64,000 nt of DNA from contig NZ_SRLC01000002.1 in assembly GCF_004765605.1 (NCBI RefSeq), forward strand, positions 1,550,001 through 1,614,000. The letters run 5' to 3'. Shown here piece by piece: positions 49,134-57,537 of the stretch. Position numbers and translations under genes: made by a program. The notes beneath the pieces are model-generated. The model did no database searches and was not told the DNA's origin. It was given only the letters and a program-made list of their open reading frames with translations. This DNA is from Hymenobacter aquaticus. GTDB lineage: Bacteria; Bacteroidota; Bacteroidia; Cytophagales; Hymenobacteraceae. The number at the start of each line of letters is the position of its first letter. Position 1 is the first letter of the stretch.

Positions 49134-49841
49134 ATGAAAAAGTTTACGCTGTCTTGCCTCGCTGCTTTGGTTGCCCATCTGAGCTACGGGCAGCAAACCG
49201 AAGTATCAGCACACCTGACGTCGGGCGCGGCCTCTTTCCGCGGCGCGGCGGCGGCCAGTGAGGCTATGCTCGTGCTGCCGACGGCGGCCGGCGTGCGGCC
49301 CTACACCAACGACGCGTATGGCCGGCGGCCGGCTTTTTCGTATGGCATTGCCGGCCAGGTGCAGCGCGTTACGGCCGCTGGCCGCCTGCTGGGCGTGCAG
49401 GCCGGCTACGAATTTCTCCGCAGCCGCGTGCAGCTTACCAGCGTGCTGGACCGCAGCGGCACCGTAGTACTGGCCGATGGCCATACGACCCTGACCAACT
49501 CCGGCCTGAACGTACACCCCTTCTTCGGTCAGCGCTTCGACCTGGGCGGCGTGGCGCTGGATGTGACGGCCGGCCCCGAAGTGGGGCTGGTGCTGCGCAG
49601 CCACGAAAAAGGGGAGGCGGTGTCGGGGAAGGGCGTGCGCTACGGCGTGGATCAGGACCTGAGCCACCCCAGCGTGGACGCGCGGGCCCGGCTCAACCTG
49701 ACGGCCTACTACCGGAATACGGGCCTGTCGTTGGGCTACTCCCGCGGGTTCACCAACTACCAGGGCGCGTCGGAAGGTGACGCAAACGGGCGGTACGCGC
49801 AGGTTTTCCGGGCCGGGCTGTCTTTCCGGCTGGGTTTGTAG
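49134..49841 (+). CDS. outer-membrane beta-barrel protein, paralogue 2
   Basis: A 235-residue homologue of the preceding gene, again with a signal peptide (MKKFTLSCLAALVAHLSYGQ) and a short barrel ending GLSFRLGL. Shared segments with paralogue 1 include TEVSAHLTSG at the mature start, GYEFLRSR near 90, the LNVHPFFGQR strand near 118 and the VDARARLNLTAYYRNTGLSLGYS stretch near 180. Identity is moderate, so the duplication is not recent. Function unknown. The ATG at 49134 follows the terminator of paralogue 1 by 30 bp. Confidence 0.8.
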   Translation: MKKFTLSCLAALVAHLSYGQQTEVSAHLTSGAASFRGAAAASEAMLVLPTAAGVRPYTNDAYGRRPAFSYGIAGQVQRVTAAGRLLGVQAGYEFLRSRVQLTSVLDRSGTVVLADGHTTLTNSGLNVHPFFGQRFDLGGVALDVTAGPEVGLVLRSHEKGEAVSGKGVRYGVDQDLSHPSVDARARLNLTAYYRNTGLSLGYSRGFTNYQGASEGDANGRYAQVFRAGLSFRLGL

Positions 49842-49879
49842 CCGGCCGGCCGGGTAGTGGCCCCGCGCCAAGGCCCGGC

Positions 49880-50269
49880 TTAGCTTTCGTAGAACTCGAC
49901 CGGCAGCCCGTCAGGGTCCTGGATGAAGGTGAAGCGGCGGCCGGTGAATTCGTCGGTGCGGATGGGCTCGGAGCTGACGTGGTGCTGGTCGAGCCAGGCC
50001 ACGGTGGCGGCCAGGTCAGACACGGCGAAGGCCAGGTGGCGCAGGCCGGCGGCCTCGGGCCGGGTGAGGCGGGGCGGGGGCTCCGGAAACGAGAACAGCT
50101 CGATGATGTAGTTGCCGTGCAAAGCCAGGTCTAGCTTGTACGACTGCCGCTCGGCGCGGTACACTTCCCGAATAATGCGCAGGCCGAGCACCTCGGTGTA
50201 GAAGCGCTTCGACACGGCGTAGTCGGAGCAGATAAGGGCAATGTGGTGGACGTGGAGCAGCGGAAGCAT
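49880..50269 (-). CDS. VOC superfamily protein (glyoxalase-like)
   Basis: A 129-residue vicinal-oxygen-chelate protein similar to the lactoylglutathione lyase-like YaeR/GloA2 group. It has two beta-alpha-beta-beta-beta modules. Candidate metal ligands are His in LLHVHHIALICSD, Glu in NYIIELFSF, His in LRHLAFAVSD near 79 and Glu in the terminal GLPVEFYES. The full set of ligands suggests an active metal site, but the substrate is not determined. The ATG at 50269 gives the usual start; the frame is open eight codons further. It reads in the same direction as the DUF421 gene 54 bp upstream. Confidence 0.88.
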   Translation of the reverse strand: MLPLLHVHHIALICSDYAVSKRFYTEVLGLRIIREVYRAERQSYKLDLALHGNYIIELFSFPEPPPRLTRPEAAGLRHLAFAVSDLAATVAWLDQHHVSSEPIRTDEFTGRRFTFIQDPDGLPVEFYES

Positions 50270-50323
50270 GGCAGGTAGAAAATAAGCCAGCAACAGGCCA
50301 GCTCACCGGCAAAGCAACGAAAT

Positions 50324-51037
50324 CTAGCTGATCCGCTTGGCGTCGCAGGCCGGAATCCACTGGTCGTTTTGGCAGGTAGGGCAGCGGGCCAGGGCACCCT
50401 TGGCCAGCTCCTGCACCGTGCCGCAGGTGCAGCAGGCGTGCGGCCCGGCCTGCTCTACGCGCCGCTGCGGGTGCAGCAGCAGCTCGGGCCAGATGGGCAG
50501 CCCCGGCACGGTATCCTCGTCGGTGCGAAAGTAAATGCTGACGTCGCCGGTGGCCTCGATATAGGCCCGGCGTACCTGGCCCAGGTGCTCGACCTGCAAC
50601 TGGCGCAGCTCGCCAAACAGCTCCTTTTGGGTCAGGTTCTGCTGCCGGAACTCGGGCAGGCAGATGCGGCCCTCATCGACCAGCAGCACGGGCTTGCCCT
50701 CCAGCCAGTCGCTGAAGCGGGGGAATTTTTCGGTGGCCCGGTTGAAAGCCAAGTACAGCAGCGGCACGACCACAAACACCACGGCCGCGTGCAGCAGCGG
50801 CGTGTCGTCGTAGAGCATGGCGTCGCCGGCGGCCGAGCCCAGGGCCAGGATGATGCTCAGCTCGAAGATGGACAGCTGCCGCACCCCGCGCCGGCCCGTC
50901 ACGCGCAGGGCCCCGATAATCATCAGGTAGGTGAGCACGCAGCGCAGCACTACTTCCAGCAGAAACAGGGGCGGAGCATCGTCGGAAAACAGCAGGCGGT
51001 GCCAGTCGAAGGGTTGGATAGCGGCGGCGAGGAGCAT
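50324..51037 (-). CDS. DUF421 (YetF-like) membrane protein with C-terminal zinc-ribbon-like motif
   Basis: A 237-residue protein. The N-terminal half holds three hydrophobic segments (about 22-45, 52-75 and 78-98, e.g. LLEVVLRCVLTYLMIIGALRV) as in YetF. The DUF421 cytoplasmic domain follows, with EGKPVLLVDEGRI near 116 and the ELFGELRQLQVEHLGQVRRAYIE stretch near 145. Unusually, the end carries CCTCGTVQ...ARCPTCQNDQW near 205-232, two CxxC pairs that could form a zinc ribbon. The family is widespread with no settled function. The ATG at 51037 is chosen; the frame extends to 51172 through a terminator, which rules out the longer form. Confidence 0.85.
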   Translation of the reverse strand: MLLAAAIQPFDWHRLLFSDDAPPLFLLEVVLRCVLTYLMIIGALRVTGRRGVRQLSIFELSIILALGSAAGDAMLYDDTPLLHAAVVFVVVPLLYLAFNRATEKFPRFSDWLEGKPVLLVDEGRICLPEFRQQNLTQKELFGELRQLQVEHLGQVRRAYIEATGDVSIYFRTDEDTVPGLPIWPELLLHPQRRVEQAGPHACCTCGTVQELAKGALARCPTCQNDQWIPACDAKRIS

Positions 51038-51122
51038 AGGCACAGATAAACGTTCCTGGACTAACGCAAATAAGGCGGGGTGGTTCAGCCTGACGCCGGC
51101 AACCTGCCCGCCGCCGGACAAC

Positions 51123-51159
51123 CAAACGCCCGGCCGCAACGAGTGCGGCCGGGCGTTTG
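51123..51159. terminator. terminator after the Thr/Pro-rich gene
   Basis: Perfect 16-bp arms CAAACGCCCGGCCGCA and complement around a 5-nt loop, ending in a GTTTG tract. It follows the stop of the 98-residue gene read leftward. Confidence 0.85.
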
Positions 51160-51185
51160 AAGTACCTGGCAAAGGAAAACCAGGA

Positions 51186-51482
51186 CTAGTCTTTGTCCTT
51201 AGGCTTCACTTTGGTTTTGTTGCGCTTGTCCTTGATTTTGGTGTCAGCGGGCACGGTCGTGGCCGGGGGCGTCTGCGTCACGGTCGTCGTCGTGGCCGGG
51301 TCTACCGTCGTCGTGGTCGATTCTACGGTGGTCTGGGTCGCGGGCGTGGCGGGCACGGCGGGCGTCGCCGGCGTGGCGGGCGTCACGGTGGTTTGCTTGG
51401 TCGTGGTGGTGGTGCTCGACTGGGCGCTGGCCGAATATGCACCCGTGGCAAGCAAGGTGGCGAAAACAAGAAGCTTCTTCAT
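51186..51482 (-). CDS. small secreted Thr/Pro-rich low-complexity protein
   Basis: A 98-residue protein with a signal peptide (MKKLLVFATLLATGAYSASAQ). The mature part is made almost entirely of Thr, Ala, Pro and Val (TPATPATPAV, TTTTVDPATTTTV), then a basic tail (KDKRNKTKVKPKDKD). No fold is expected. It could be a cell-wall or matrix spacer or a substrate for modification. It is a single-gene unit with a strong terminator. The frame extends upstream to 51665, but the ATG at 51482 is the only one that opens a signal peptide. Confidence 0.7.
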   Translation of the reverse strand: MKKLLVFATLLATGAYSASAQSSTTTTTKQTTVTPATPATPAVPATPATQTTVESTTTTVDPATTTTVTQTPPATTVPADTKIKDKRNKTKVKPKDKD

Positions 51483-51682
51483 GGGAGCAATGTATTTCGT
51501 TGAACCATAAGCCGACTCTGGAACCCCAAAGTCGCCTTTCAGGATGGCTTTAACGCAGGACCACCCCGAAGGGTTTAGCGCAACGGCCGCCGGGCATCCT
51601 CTGGCGGCGGGCCGCGTAGAGCAGGCCACTGACAAAACCGCGCCGCAGCTGTTTACTGCCCGCACCCCTGCTTTATTCCTTT

Positions 51683-52540
51683 ATGCGCACCCTCAAGAAA
51701 ATTCACCGCGCCGCGTATTCCCCCATCGGCGACCTGGTAACCTACTCGCCGCTGCCCTCGCGCACCCTCGACCAGATTGACCCGTTCCTGTTTCTGAACC
51801 ACCACGGCCCCCAGAAATACCGGCCCCACAACAACGGCCTGCCCTTCGGGCCCCATCCGCACCGCGGCATGGAAACCGTCACCTTTATCCTCGACGGCGA
51901 CATTATGCACAAAGACAGCGGGGGCCACGAAAGCGTGATTACCGCCGGCGGCGTGCAATGGATGACGGCCGGCCGCGGCCTGATTCACGCCGAAGTATCG
52001 TCGGCGGAGTTCAAGCGGCAGGGCGGCGACCTGGAGATTCTGCAGCTGTGGGTAAACCTGCCGGCCCGCCTCAAGATGACCGAGCCCCGCTACCTGGGGC
52101 TGCAGAAAGAAGCCATTCCTAGCCTCTCGCTCGACGAAGGCAAGGTCACCGTGAACCTGATTTCGGGCGAGTTTCGAGGGCACAAGCCCGCCTTTGAAAC
52201 CCTGTCGGATATTTCCCTGCAGACCATTTTCTTCCAGCCCGGCGGCGAAATAACCCTGGAAATACCGGCGGCGCACAACGTGTTTTTCTACGTCATCCGG
52301 GGCCAGCTCACCGCCAACGGCCAGCCGGTGGAAGCCCTGCACCTGGCCGAGTTCAACCACGACGGCGACTCGCTGCGCGTCCAGGCCGGCCCGGCCGGGG
52401 GCGTGCTGCTGCTGGGCCACGCCCAACCCTTCGACGAGCCCGTCGTGGCCCAGGGCCCCTTCGTGATGAACACCGAAGCCGAAATTCACCAGGCCTACGA
52501 CGACTACCGCCGCGGCAAATTCGGCCAGTGGCAGGGCTAA
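51683..52540 (+). CDS. pirin family protein
   Basis: A 285-residue pirin, a bicupin metal protein; bacterial members can act as quercetinases or bind metabolic enzymes. The N-terminal cupin has the conserved FGPHPHRGMETVTFILDGD segment near residue 55, whose His residues and Glu bind iron, and the GGVQWMTAGRGLIHAE motif near 89. The C-terminal cupin (about 155-260) is less conserved. Length is normal. It is convergent with the GH13 gene, and the shared intergenic palindrome begins a few bases after its stop codon. Confidence 0.9.
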   Translation: MRTLKKIHRAAYSPIGDLVTYSPLPSRTLDQIDPFLFLNHHGPQKYRPHNNGLPFGPHPHRGMETVTFILDGDIMHKDSGGHESVITAGGVQWMTAGRGLIHAEVSSAEFKRQGGDLEILQLWVNLPARLKMTEPRYLGLQKEAIPSLSLDEGKVTVNLISGEFRGHKPAFETLSDISLQTIFFQPGGEITLEIPAAHNVFFYVIRGQLTANGQPVEALHLAEFNHDGDSLRVQAGPAGGVLLLGHAQPFDEPVVAQGPFVMNTEAEIHQAYDDYRRGKFGQWQG

Positions 52541-52872
52541 TTTTTAATGTGCTCAGGTGCTAATGTGTCATTAATGTGCTCAGGTGCTAATGTGGGGAAT
52601 GTGCTGAATGTGGGGAATGTGTTCTGGCGAGGCGTAAGCCATTGCGAGCATCAAGCGGCGTCAATCCGTCCGCTGCTCGTGACCAACATTCTTTTCCCAG
52701 AAAGCCCTTTCTCGTTGTTACGGAAAGGGCTTTTCGTATTAGAAGGTTATGCGCATTTCAGCGGATGGATTGACGCCGCTTGATGCTCGCAATGACGCGT
52801 TTCTCACATTCAGCACATTCCCCACATTAGCACCTGAGCACATTAATGACACATTAGCACCTGAGCACATTA
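52541..52872. repeat. near-perfect palindrome between the pirin and GH13 genes
   Basis: Outer arms of more than 60 bp, made of AATGTGCTCAGGTGCT words, match in inverted order on both sides. Inside lies a mirrored module CATTGCGAGCATCAAGCGG...TCCGCTG (about 52643-52676 and 52759-52795). The centre is AAAGCCCTTTCTCG...GGAAAGGGCTTTT. It spans nearly the whole gap, and its right arm overlaps the GH13 stop codon. Confidence 0.9.
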
Positions 52873-54300
52873 GATCCGCTCATACACCACGTACCCGTGC
52901 GGGGGCAGCGCGAGTTCGGTGTCGGTGGTTAGGCGCAGGATTTTGCCGCTGAACAGCTCCCGGTAATTTCCCTCGGCTACGTGCTGCACGCGCAGCGGCC
53001 GGGGGCGGCTGCCTACGTTTACGGCCACGAGCAGCGTCGCGGCTTCCTTGGCGCGGGTAAAGGCGTACACCTCGGCCGAATCGGGGGTGGAGAGGGGGCG
53101 GAACTGACTGCACGGGTCGCCGTTGAGCAGGGCCGGGTGCTGCTTTTTGAGGATCAGCAGCTTGGTGTAGAAGTTTTCCAGCGGGTAGGTACCCCACTCA
53201 ATCGGGTCCTTGTCGAAAAACTTCAGGCGCTTTTTCAGGGCGGCTTCCTGCCCGCTGTACACCATCGGCATGCCCGGCAGCAGGGCCGCCAGCACCGCCA
53301 TCGGCTGCACGTTGGGCCCCAGGCGCTCATACTCGCTGCCGTCCCAGCTGTTGATGTCGTGGCTGGTGGTGAAGTTCATCAGGTACACGCTGGGCGGGTA
53401 CAGGCGCCGCTCGCGCGCCAGGTAGGCATTCAGGTCGTGGGCCGGGCGCTGGCGGCGGGCCACGCTGTCGAGCACGTCGTGCAGGCGCAGGCCGTAGGTC
53501 ATGTCGAAGGCTTTTTCGAGCAGGTGGGTGTTGGGGTCAAACTCGCCGGGCTTCAGAAACGTCGGCGGAAACAGCTCGTCCCACTCCGCCAGCATGAAGA
53601 CGGGCTTAATCTTTTCCAGCTCGGCCCGGGTTTGCTCCCAGAACGGGGTGGGCACCAAGCCGGCCACGTCGCAGCGGAAACCGTCGAAGCCGGCCTCCCG
53701 CACCCAGAACGCCATGCTTTCCTGCATGTACTGCCGCAGCTCCGGCTTGTCGTAGTCCAGGTCGATGACGTCCTGCCAGTCGGCTACCGGCGGCCGGAAG
53801 TTGCCCCGCGCGTCTTTGGTAAACCAGTCGGGGTGCTGCGCGGCCAGCTTACTGTCCCAGCTGGTGTGGTTGGCCACCCAGTCCAGAATCACGTGCATGC
53901 CCAGCTTGTGGGCCTCGGCTACCAGGTGCTGCACGTCAGCCAGGGTGCCCAGGTCGGGGTTCACGGCCCGGTAGTCGCGGATGGAATAGGCGCTGCCCAG
54001 CGTGCCCTTGCGGTTTTTTTCCCCGATGGGCTGAATCGGCATCAGCCACAGAATGCCCACGCCCATCTTCTGCAGCCGCGGCAGGTGCTGCTCGAAAGCC
54101 TTGATGGTCCCCTCGGGCGTGTACTGCCGGATGTTGACTTCGTAAATACTGGCGTTGCGGGCCCACTCGGGGTGCTGCACCGTGTAGGCCGCCGGCGCCG
54201 CGGCGCACGGGGCCTGGGCGGTGTCGGGCGACTTCGACGTGCAGGCGGCAGTCAGCCACAGGCCGGCGGCCAGCAGATGGGAAAGGCGGGAGTGAAGCAT
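52870..54300 (-). CDS. GH13 alpha-amylase family lipoprotein
   Basis: A 476-residue alpha-amylase-family enzyme. The signal peptide ends in LTAAC, so it is an envelope lipoprotein. GH13 conserved regions are visible: DWVANH near residue 142 (region I), GFRCDVAG near 207 (region II with the nucleophile Asp), LAEWDE near 236 (region III with the acid Glu) and FTTSHDIN near 310 (region IV with the transition-state Asp). A short C-terminal all-beta domain follows. It should cleave alpha-1,4-glucans. It follows the aldo/keto reductase on the same strand, behind a terminator. The glgB and GH31 genes nearby also handle alpha-glucans. Confidence 0.92.
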   Translation of the reverse strand: MLHSRLSHLLAAGLWLTAACTSKSPDTAQAPCAAAPAAYTVQHPEWARNASIYEVNIRQYTPEGTIKAFEQHLPRLQKMGVGILWLMPIQPIGEKNRKGTLGSAYSIRDYRAVNPDLGTLADVQHLVAEAHKLGMHVILDWVANHTSWDSKLAAQHPDWFTKDARGNFRPPVADWQDVIDLDYDKPELRQYMQESMAFWVREAGFDGFRCDVAGLVPTPFWEQTRAELEKIKPVFMLAEWDELFPPTFLKPGEFDPNTHLLEKAFDMTYGLRLHDVLDSVARRQRPAHDLNAYLARERRLYPPSVYLMNFTTSHDINSWDGSEYERLGPNVQPMAVLAALLPGMPMVYSGQEAALKKRLKFFDKDPIEWGTYPLENFYTKLLILKKQHPALLNGDPCSQFRPLSTPDSAEVYAFTRAKEAATLLVAVNVGSRPRPLRVQHVAEGNYRELFSGKILRLTTDTELALPPHGYVVYERI

Positions 54301-54373
54301 AGCCGCAAGTAAAGTTTTTCGGGCCAATAACCGGTTGCCGGGCAGCTCACAGCGCAACTACTGCCGATAAACG

Positions 54374-54407
54374 GAAACGCCTGCCCGTACCGACGGGCAG
54401 GCGTTTC
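54374..54407 (-). terminator. terminator after the aldo/keto reductase gene
   Basis: Perfect 15-bp arms GAAACGCCTGCCCGT and complement around a 4-nt loop, just past the reductase stop on the minus strand and upstream of the GH13 start. Confidence 0.85.
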
Positions 54408-54432
54408 TGCTTTTACGGTAATCGAAGAAGGC

Positions 54433-55386
54433 TTAACTGCCCGCCTGACTAAGCTGGGCCAGGTCTTCGGGGCTGAGCTGCAGCTCGGTGGCTTTCAACA
54501 GCTCCGTTACCTGCTCGGGAGAGGTGGCGCTGGCAATGGGAGCCGTCAGGCCGGGCTGGGCCATAATCCAGGCCAGGGCAACCTGGGCCGGCGTGGCCTG
54601 CCGGCGGGCCGCCACGGCATCGACGGCGGCCAGGATGCGCAGGCCCTTTTCGTTCAGGTATTTCTGCCCCACGCCGCCGCCCCGGGCGCTTTTCTGCAGG
54701 TCGGCCTCCGAGCGGTATTTGCCGGTCAGGAAGCCGGCGGCCAGCCCGTAGTACGGAATAACACCGAGGTGCTGCTCCTGCACCAGCGGCAGCAGGTTCT
54801 GCTCGAAGTCGGCGCGGTCGTAGAGGTTGTAGAGGGGCTGCAGGGTTTCGTAGCGCGGAAAGCCGTGCCGCTCGCTGGCCGCCAGCGACTCGCGCAGGCG
54901 CTCGGCCGTGAAGTTGGAGGCCCCGATAACGCGCACTTTGCCTTCCTGCACCAGCTGGGCGTAGGCGGCCAGGGTTTCTTCCACCGGCACGGTCGGGTCG
55001 TCCTTGTGCGACTGATACAGGTCGATGTAGTCGGTTTGGAGGCGTTTCAGCGAGCCTTCCACGGCCCGCAGAATGTAGTTTTTGGCCAGGCCCTTGTTGT
55101 CGGCATTCACTTCCCAGCCAACTTTGGTGGCAATGATGACGTCGTCGCGGCGGCCGCGCTGCCGCAGCCAGTGGCCGATGATGGTTTCCGACTCGCCGCC
55201 CACGTGGCCGGGCACCCACACCGAGTAGCCGTCGGCGGTGTCAATGGCGTTGCCGCCCCCGCTCACAAAGGCGTCGAGAATCCGAAAGGAGGTGGCCTGG
55301 TCGGCGGTCCAGCCAAAAACGTTGCCGCCCAGCACGAGCGGCGTTATCGAAAGGTCGGAGCGACCCAAGGTGCGGGTAGAAGCCAT
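54433..55386 (-). CDS. aldo/keto reductase
   Basis: A 317-residue NADPH-dependent aldo/keto reductase of the (beta/alpha)8 type. The catalytic tetrad is visible: Asp and Tyr in NAIDTADGYSV near residue 49, Lys in IIATKVGWE near 84 and His in LYQSHKDD near 122. SNFTAERL near 165 and the C-terminal IASATSPEQV contribute to cofactor binding. Relatives reduce aldehydes and ketones in the cytosol; the substrate is unknown. The ATG at 55386 (MASTRTLGRSDL) is standard; the frame extends to 55506. It reads away from the YCII-like gene. Confidence 0.92.
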   Translation of the reverse strand: MASTRTLGRSDLSITPLVLGGNVFGWTADQATSFRILDAFVSGGGNAIDTADGYSVWVPGHVGGESETIIGHWLRQRGRRDDVIIATKVGWEVNADNKGLAKNYILRAVEGSLKRLQTDYIDLYQSHKDDPTVPVEETLAAYAQLVQEGKVRVIGASNFTAERLRESLAASERHGFPRYETLQPLYNLYDRADFEQNLLPLVQEQHLGVIPYYGLAAGFLTGKYRSEADLQKSARGGGVGQKYLNEKGLRILAAVDAVAARRQATPAQVALAWIMAQPGLTAPIASATSPEQVTELLKATELQLSPEDLAQLSQAGS

Positions 55387-55637
55387 AGCGGTATGGGAAT
55401 GAACAGAGGAAAAGGCGCCGCCAACGCGGCAGGCGTAGTAGTACTGAGTGGCTGCAAAATTGTTTTTGCAAGAAAAGTGACCATAGGTTAAATGATTTGT
55501 AGTCAATGGGAAACGGATGAAATGGGCAGGATAATACGACTAGCTTAGCTTCGAAAACCGCGGCGGCGCTGCTCCTTCCTGCTTCCGGGCTCCGTATATC
55601 CAAGCTGCATTGAGTTCACGCTTTAGAATACGTTGCC

Positions 55638-56042
55638 ATGAAAAAACAGGGAATCCTGCTGCTCACGCTGGTATTGGGCCTGGGCGCGCTGCCAGTCGCG
55701 GCGCAGTCGGCCAAAAGGGCCAAGCACCACCTGACCCCCGCTAAAACCTATTACCTGGTGCTGCTGAAAAACGGCAGTGCGCGGGGGCAGGATCTGGAGA
55801 CGGTAGCCACCATCCGGGCCGGGCACGCGGCGCACTTGCAGCAGCTTACCCGGCAGGGGCGCCTCACGCTGGCCGGCCGCTGCCCCGGCGCCAACAGCAC
55901 TCTGGGCGGCATGTACATCCTCAGCGCCAAAGACCTGGACGAAGCCCGCCGCCTGACCCAGGCCGACCCCGCCGTGCAAGCCGGCAGCCTGACGATGGAA
56001 ATCTACCCGTGGGTGAATCAGGAGCTGGGGCGGCAGCCGTAG
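55638..56042 (+). CDS. secreted YCII-related domain protein
   Basis: A 134-residue exported protein (signal MKKQGILLLTLVLGLGALPVAAQ) carrying a YCII-like ferredoxin-fold domain: YYLVLLKNGS near residue 39, IRAGHAAHLQQLTRQGRLTLAG near 61 with the conserved histidine, and ARRLTQADPAVQAG near 104. YCII domains are usually cytosolic, so an exported form is a little unusual. The catalytic or binding role is not known. It precedes the class D beta-lactamase-like gene by 123 bp on the same strand. Confidence 0.8.
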   Translation: MKKQGILLLTLVLGLGALPVAAQSAKRAKHHLTPAKTYYLVLLKNGSARGQDLETVATIRAGHAAHLQQLTRQGRLTLAGRCPGANSTLGGMYILSAKDLDEARRLTQADPAVQAGSLTMEIYPWVNQELGRQP

Positions 56043-56165
56043 GGGTGGAATTGCTGCTGGGCTACTCTTTCTTTTACCGTATTCTGCCGTTTCACGTATT
56101 TGGGCACAGACCTTGCCGGGCCGGTTTCTCTCCCGCGGTAATCCAACTTTTCAGCTTCGTGCCCG

Positions 56166-56969
56166 ATGCGTTTTCTGGCTGTTTTTCTTTTGTTGCTCGT
56201 TCGTTTCAGCGCCAGCGGACAAGCCGTTACGGAGCGCGACTTCAAGAAGCATTTCGACAGCTACGGCCTGCGCGGCTCGTTTCTGCTCTACGACCAGCAG
56301 GCCAACCACTTCACGGCCTACGACATGGCCCGCTGCAACCAGGGCTACCTGCCCGGGGCCACGTTTGCCATTCCCAATACGCTGATCGGCCTGGAAACCG
56401 GCGTGCTGGCCGACACCAGCCACGTGTTTGCCTGGGACCAGGTGAAGCGCGACAATGAAGCCTGGAACCGGGACCTGCGCCTAAGCCAGGCCGTGCGGGC
56501 CGAGTGCCTGCCCTGCATGCAGCAGATAGCCCAGGAAGTAGGCGTGCGCCGCTACCAGCAAAGCCTGCTCAAGCTGAAATTCGGGCAGATGGTGGTGACG
56601 CCCGAAGTGCTGACCTCGTTTTGGATGGGCGGCGTGTCGCGCATCTCGCAGTTTCAGATGGTCAACTTTCTGCGCTTTCTCTACCAGGAAAAGCTGCCGC
56701 CCGCCCCGCGCAATCAGGCCCTGACCAAGCAGCTGTTTCAGCTGAAGGCCACGCCCCAGTACACGCTCTACGGCACCAGCGGCTACACCCAGCGCGCCAA
56801 GCTGACCAACGGCTGGTTTGTGGGCTGGCTGGAGCGGGGCGGCAACGTGTACCTGTTTGCCCTGAACGCCGAGCCCAAGGACGGCAAGCCCGCCGACGAG
56901 AAGTTCATCGAAGGCCGCCGGGCCATTGCCGAGCTGATTTTGCAGGAAATGACGCTGCTGCCTAATTAA
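56166..56969 (+). CDS. class D beta-lactamase-like pseudoenzyme
   Basis: A 267-residue exported protein (signal MRFLAVFLLLLVRFSASGQA) with the clear fold and order of a class D (OXA) beta-lactamase: PGATFAIPNTLIGLETG near residue 63, CMQQIAQEVG near 117 and SFWMGGVSRISQFQMVNFL near 151. Every catalytic motif is changed. The STFK box reads A65-T-F-A68, so both the nucleophile Ser and the carbamylated Lys are Ala. SxV is E113-C-L, YGN is F139-G-Q, and KTG is T204-S-G. It therefore should not hydrolyse beta-lactams by the known mechanism. The reading frame is intact, so a binding or signalling role is more likely than a decayed gene. Confidence 0.8.
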   Translation: MRFLAVFLLLLVRFSASGQAVTERDFKKHFDSYGLRGSFLLYDQQANHFTAYDMARCNQGYLPGATFAIPNTLIGLETGVLADTSHVFAWDQVKRDNEAWNRDLRLSQAVRAECLPCMQQIAQEVGVRRYQQSLLKLKFGQMVVTPEVLTSFWMGGVSRISQFQMVNFLRFLYQEKLPPAPRNQALTKQLFQLKATPQYTLYGTSGYTQRAKLTNGWFVGWLERGGNVYLFALNAEPKDGKPADEKFIEGRRAIAELILQEMTLLPN

Positions 56970-57078
56970 TTTTCCGTGCCGTCCCGTTGTCCGTACCCGG
57001 TACGCGGCCGGGTCAGCCCGGGCTTTGTCGGGTGGCGGGTAGCCTAATCCCGCCCCCGGAATATCAGCTTGCAGGCTA

Positions 57079-57537
57079 ATGAAATGGAACGTCAGGGAAT
57101 GGCTAAAGCGCTACGGTCCGGCCGAGCTGCTGTCGGTGGGGGCCACGCTGGCGGCGGCTGGGCTGGGCTTTGAACTGACCGGCAGCTACGTGGCGGCGGC
57201 GCTAGCCGGTACCTGGGCCGGCAACGTGGCGTACTTCGGCTATATTCTGGCCCTGGATATCCGCCAGACCCGGCGGCGGCGCCGCGCCGCCGGCCAGCCC
57301 TACACCGGCCGGGTACTGCTGCGCAACCTGCGGGCCCTGGTCGTGGAATTTGGCCTGGCCGAGCTGTTCGACAGCCTGCTGATCCGGCCGGCCCTGATGT
57401 ATTACCTGCCCAAAGCCCTGGGCAGCCTGAGCGGGGGCATCCTGTTGGCCAAGCTCCTGGCCGACGTGACCTTCTACGTGCCGGCCATCATCAGCTACGA
57501 GCTCAGCAAAAAGCGCCTGCGCCGGTTCGAGGAGTAG
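57079..57537 (+). CDS. small multi-pass membrane protein, unknown function
   Basis: A 152-residue protein with about three to four hydrophobic segments (approximately 16-33, 38-60, 88-110 and 118-140). The first two are rich in Ala and Gly (LLSVGATLAAAGLGF), and an Arg-rich loop (RQTRRRRRAAG near 62-72) should stay in the cytosol. No family is recognised. Its stop codon abuts an inverted repeat shared with the convergent GH31 gene. Confidence 0.65.
   Translation: MKWNVREWLKRYGPAELLSVGATLAAAGLGFELTGSYVAAALAGTWAGNVAYFGYILALDIRQTRRRRRAAGQPYTGRVLLRNLRALVVEFGLAELFDSLLIRPALMYYLPKALGSLSGGILLAKLLADVTFYVPAIISYELSKKRLRRFEE

Noticed and set aside
56166..56969. A beta-lactam resistance gene
   Set aside because: The fold is class D, but the nucleophile Ser and catalytic Lys are both Ala and the other motifs are lost, so a resistance call would mislead.
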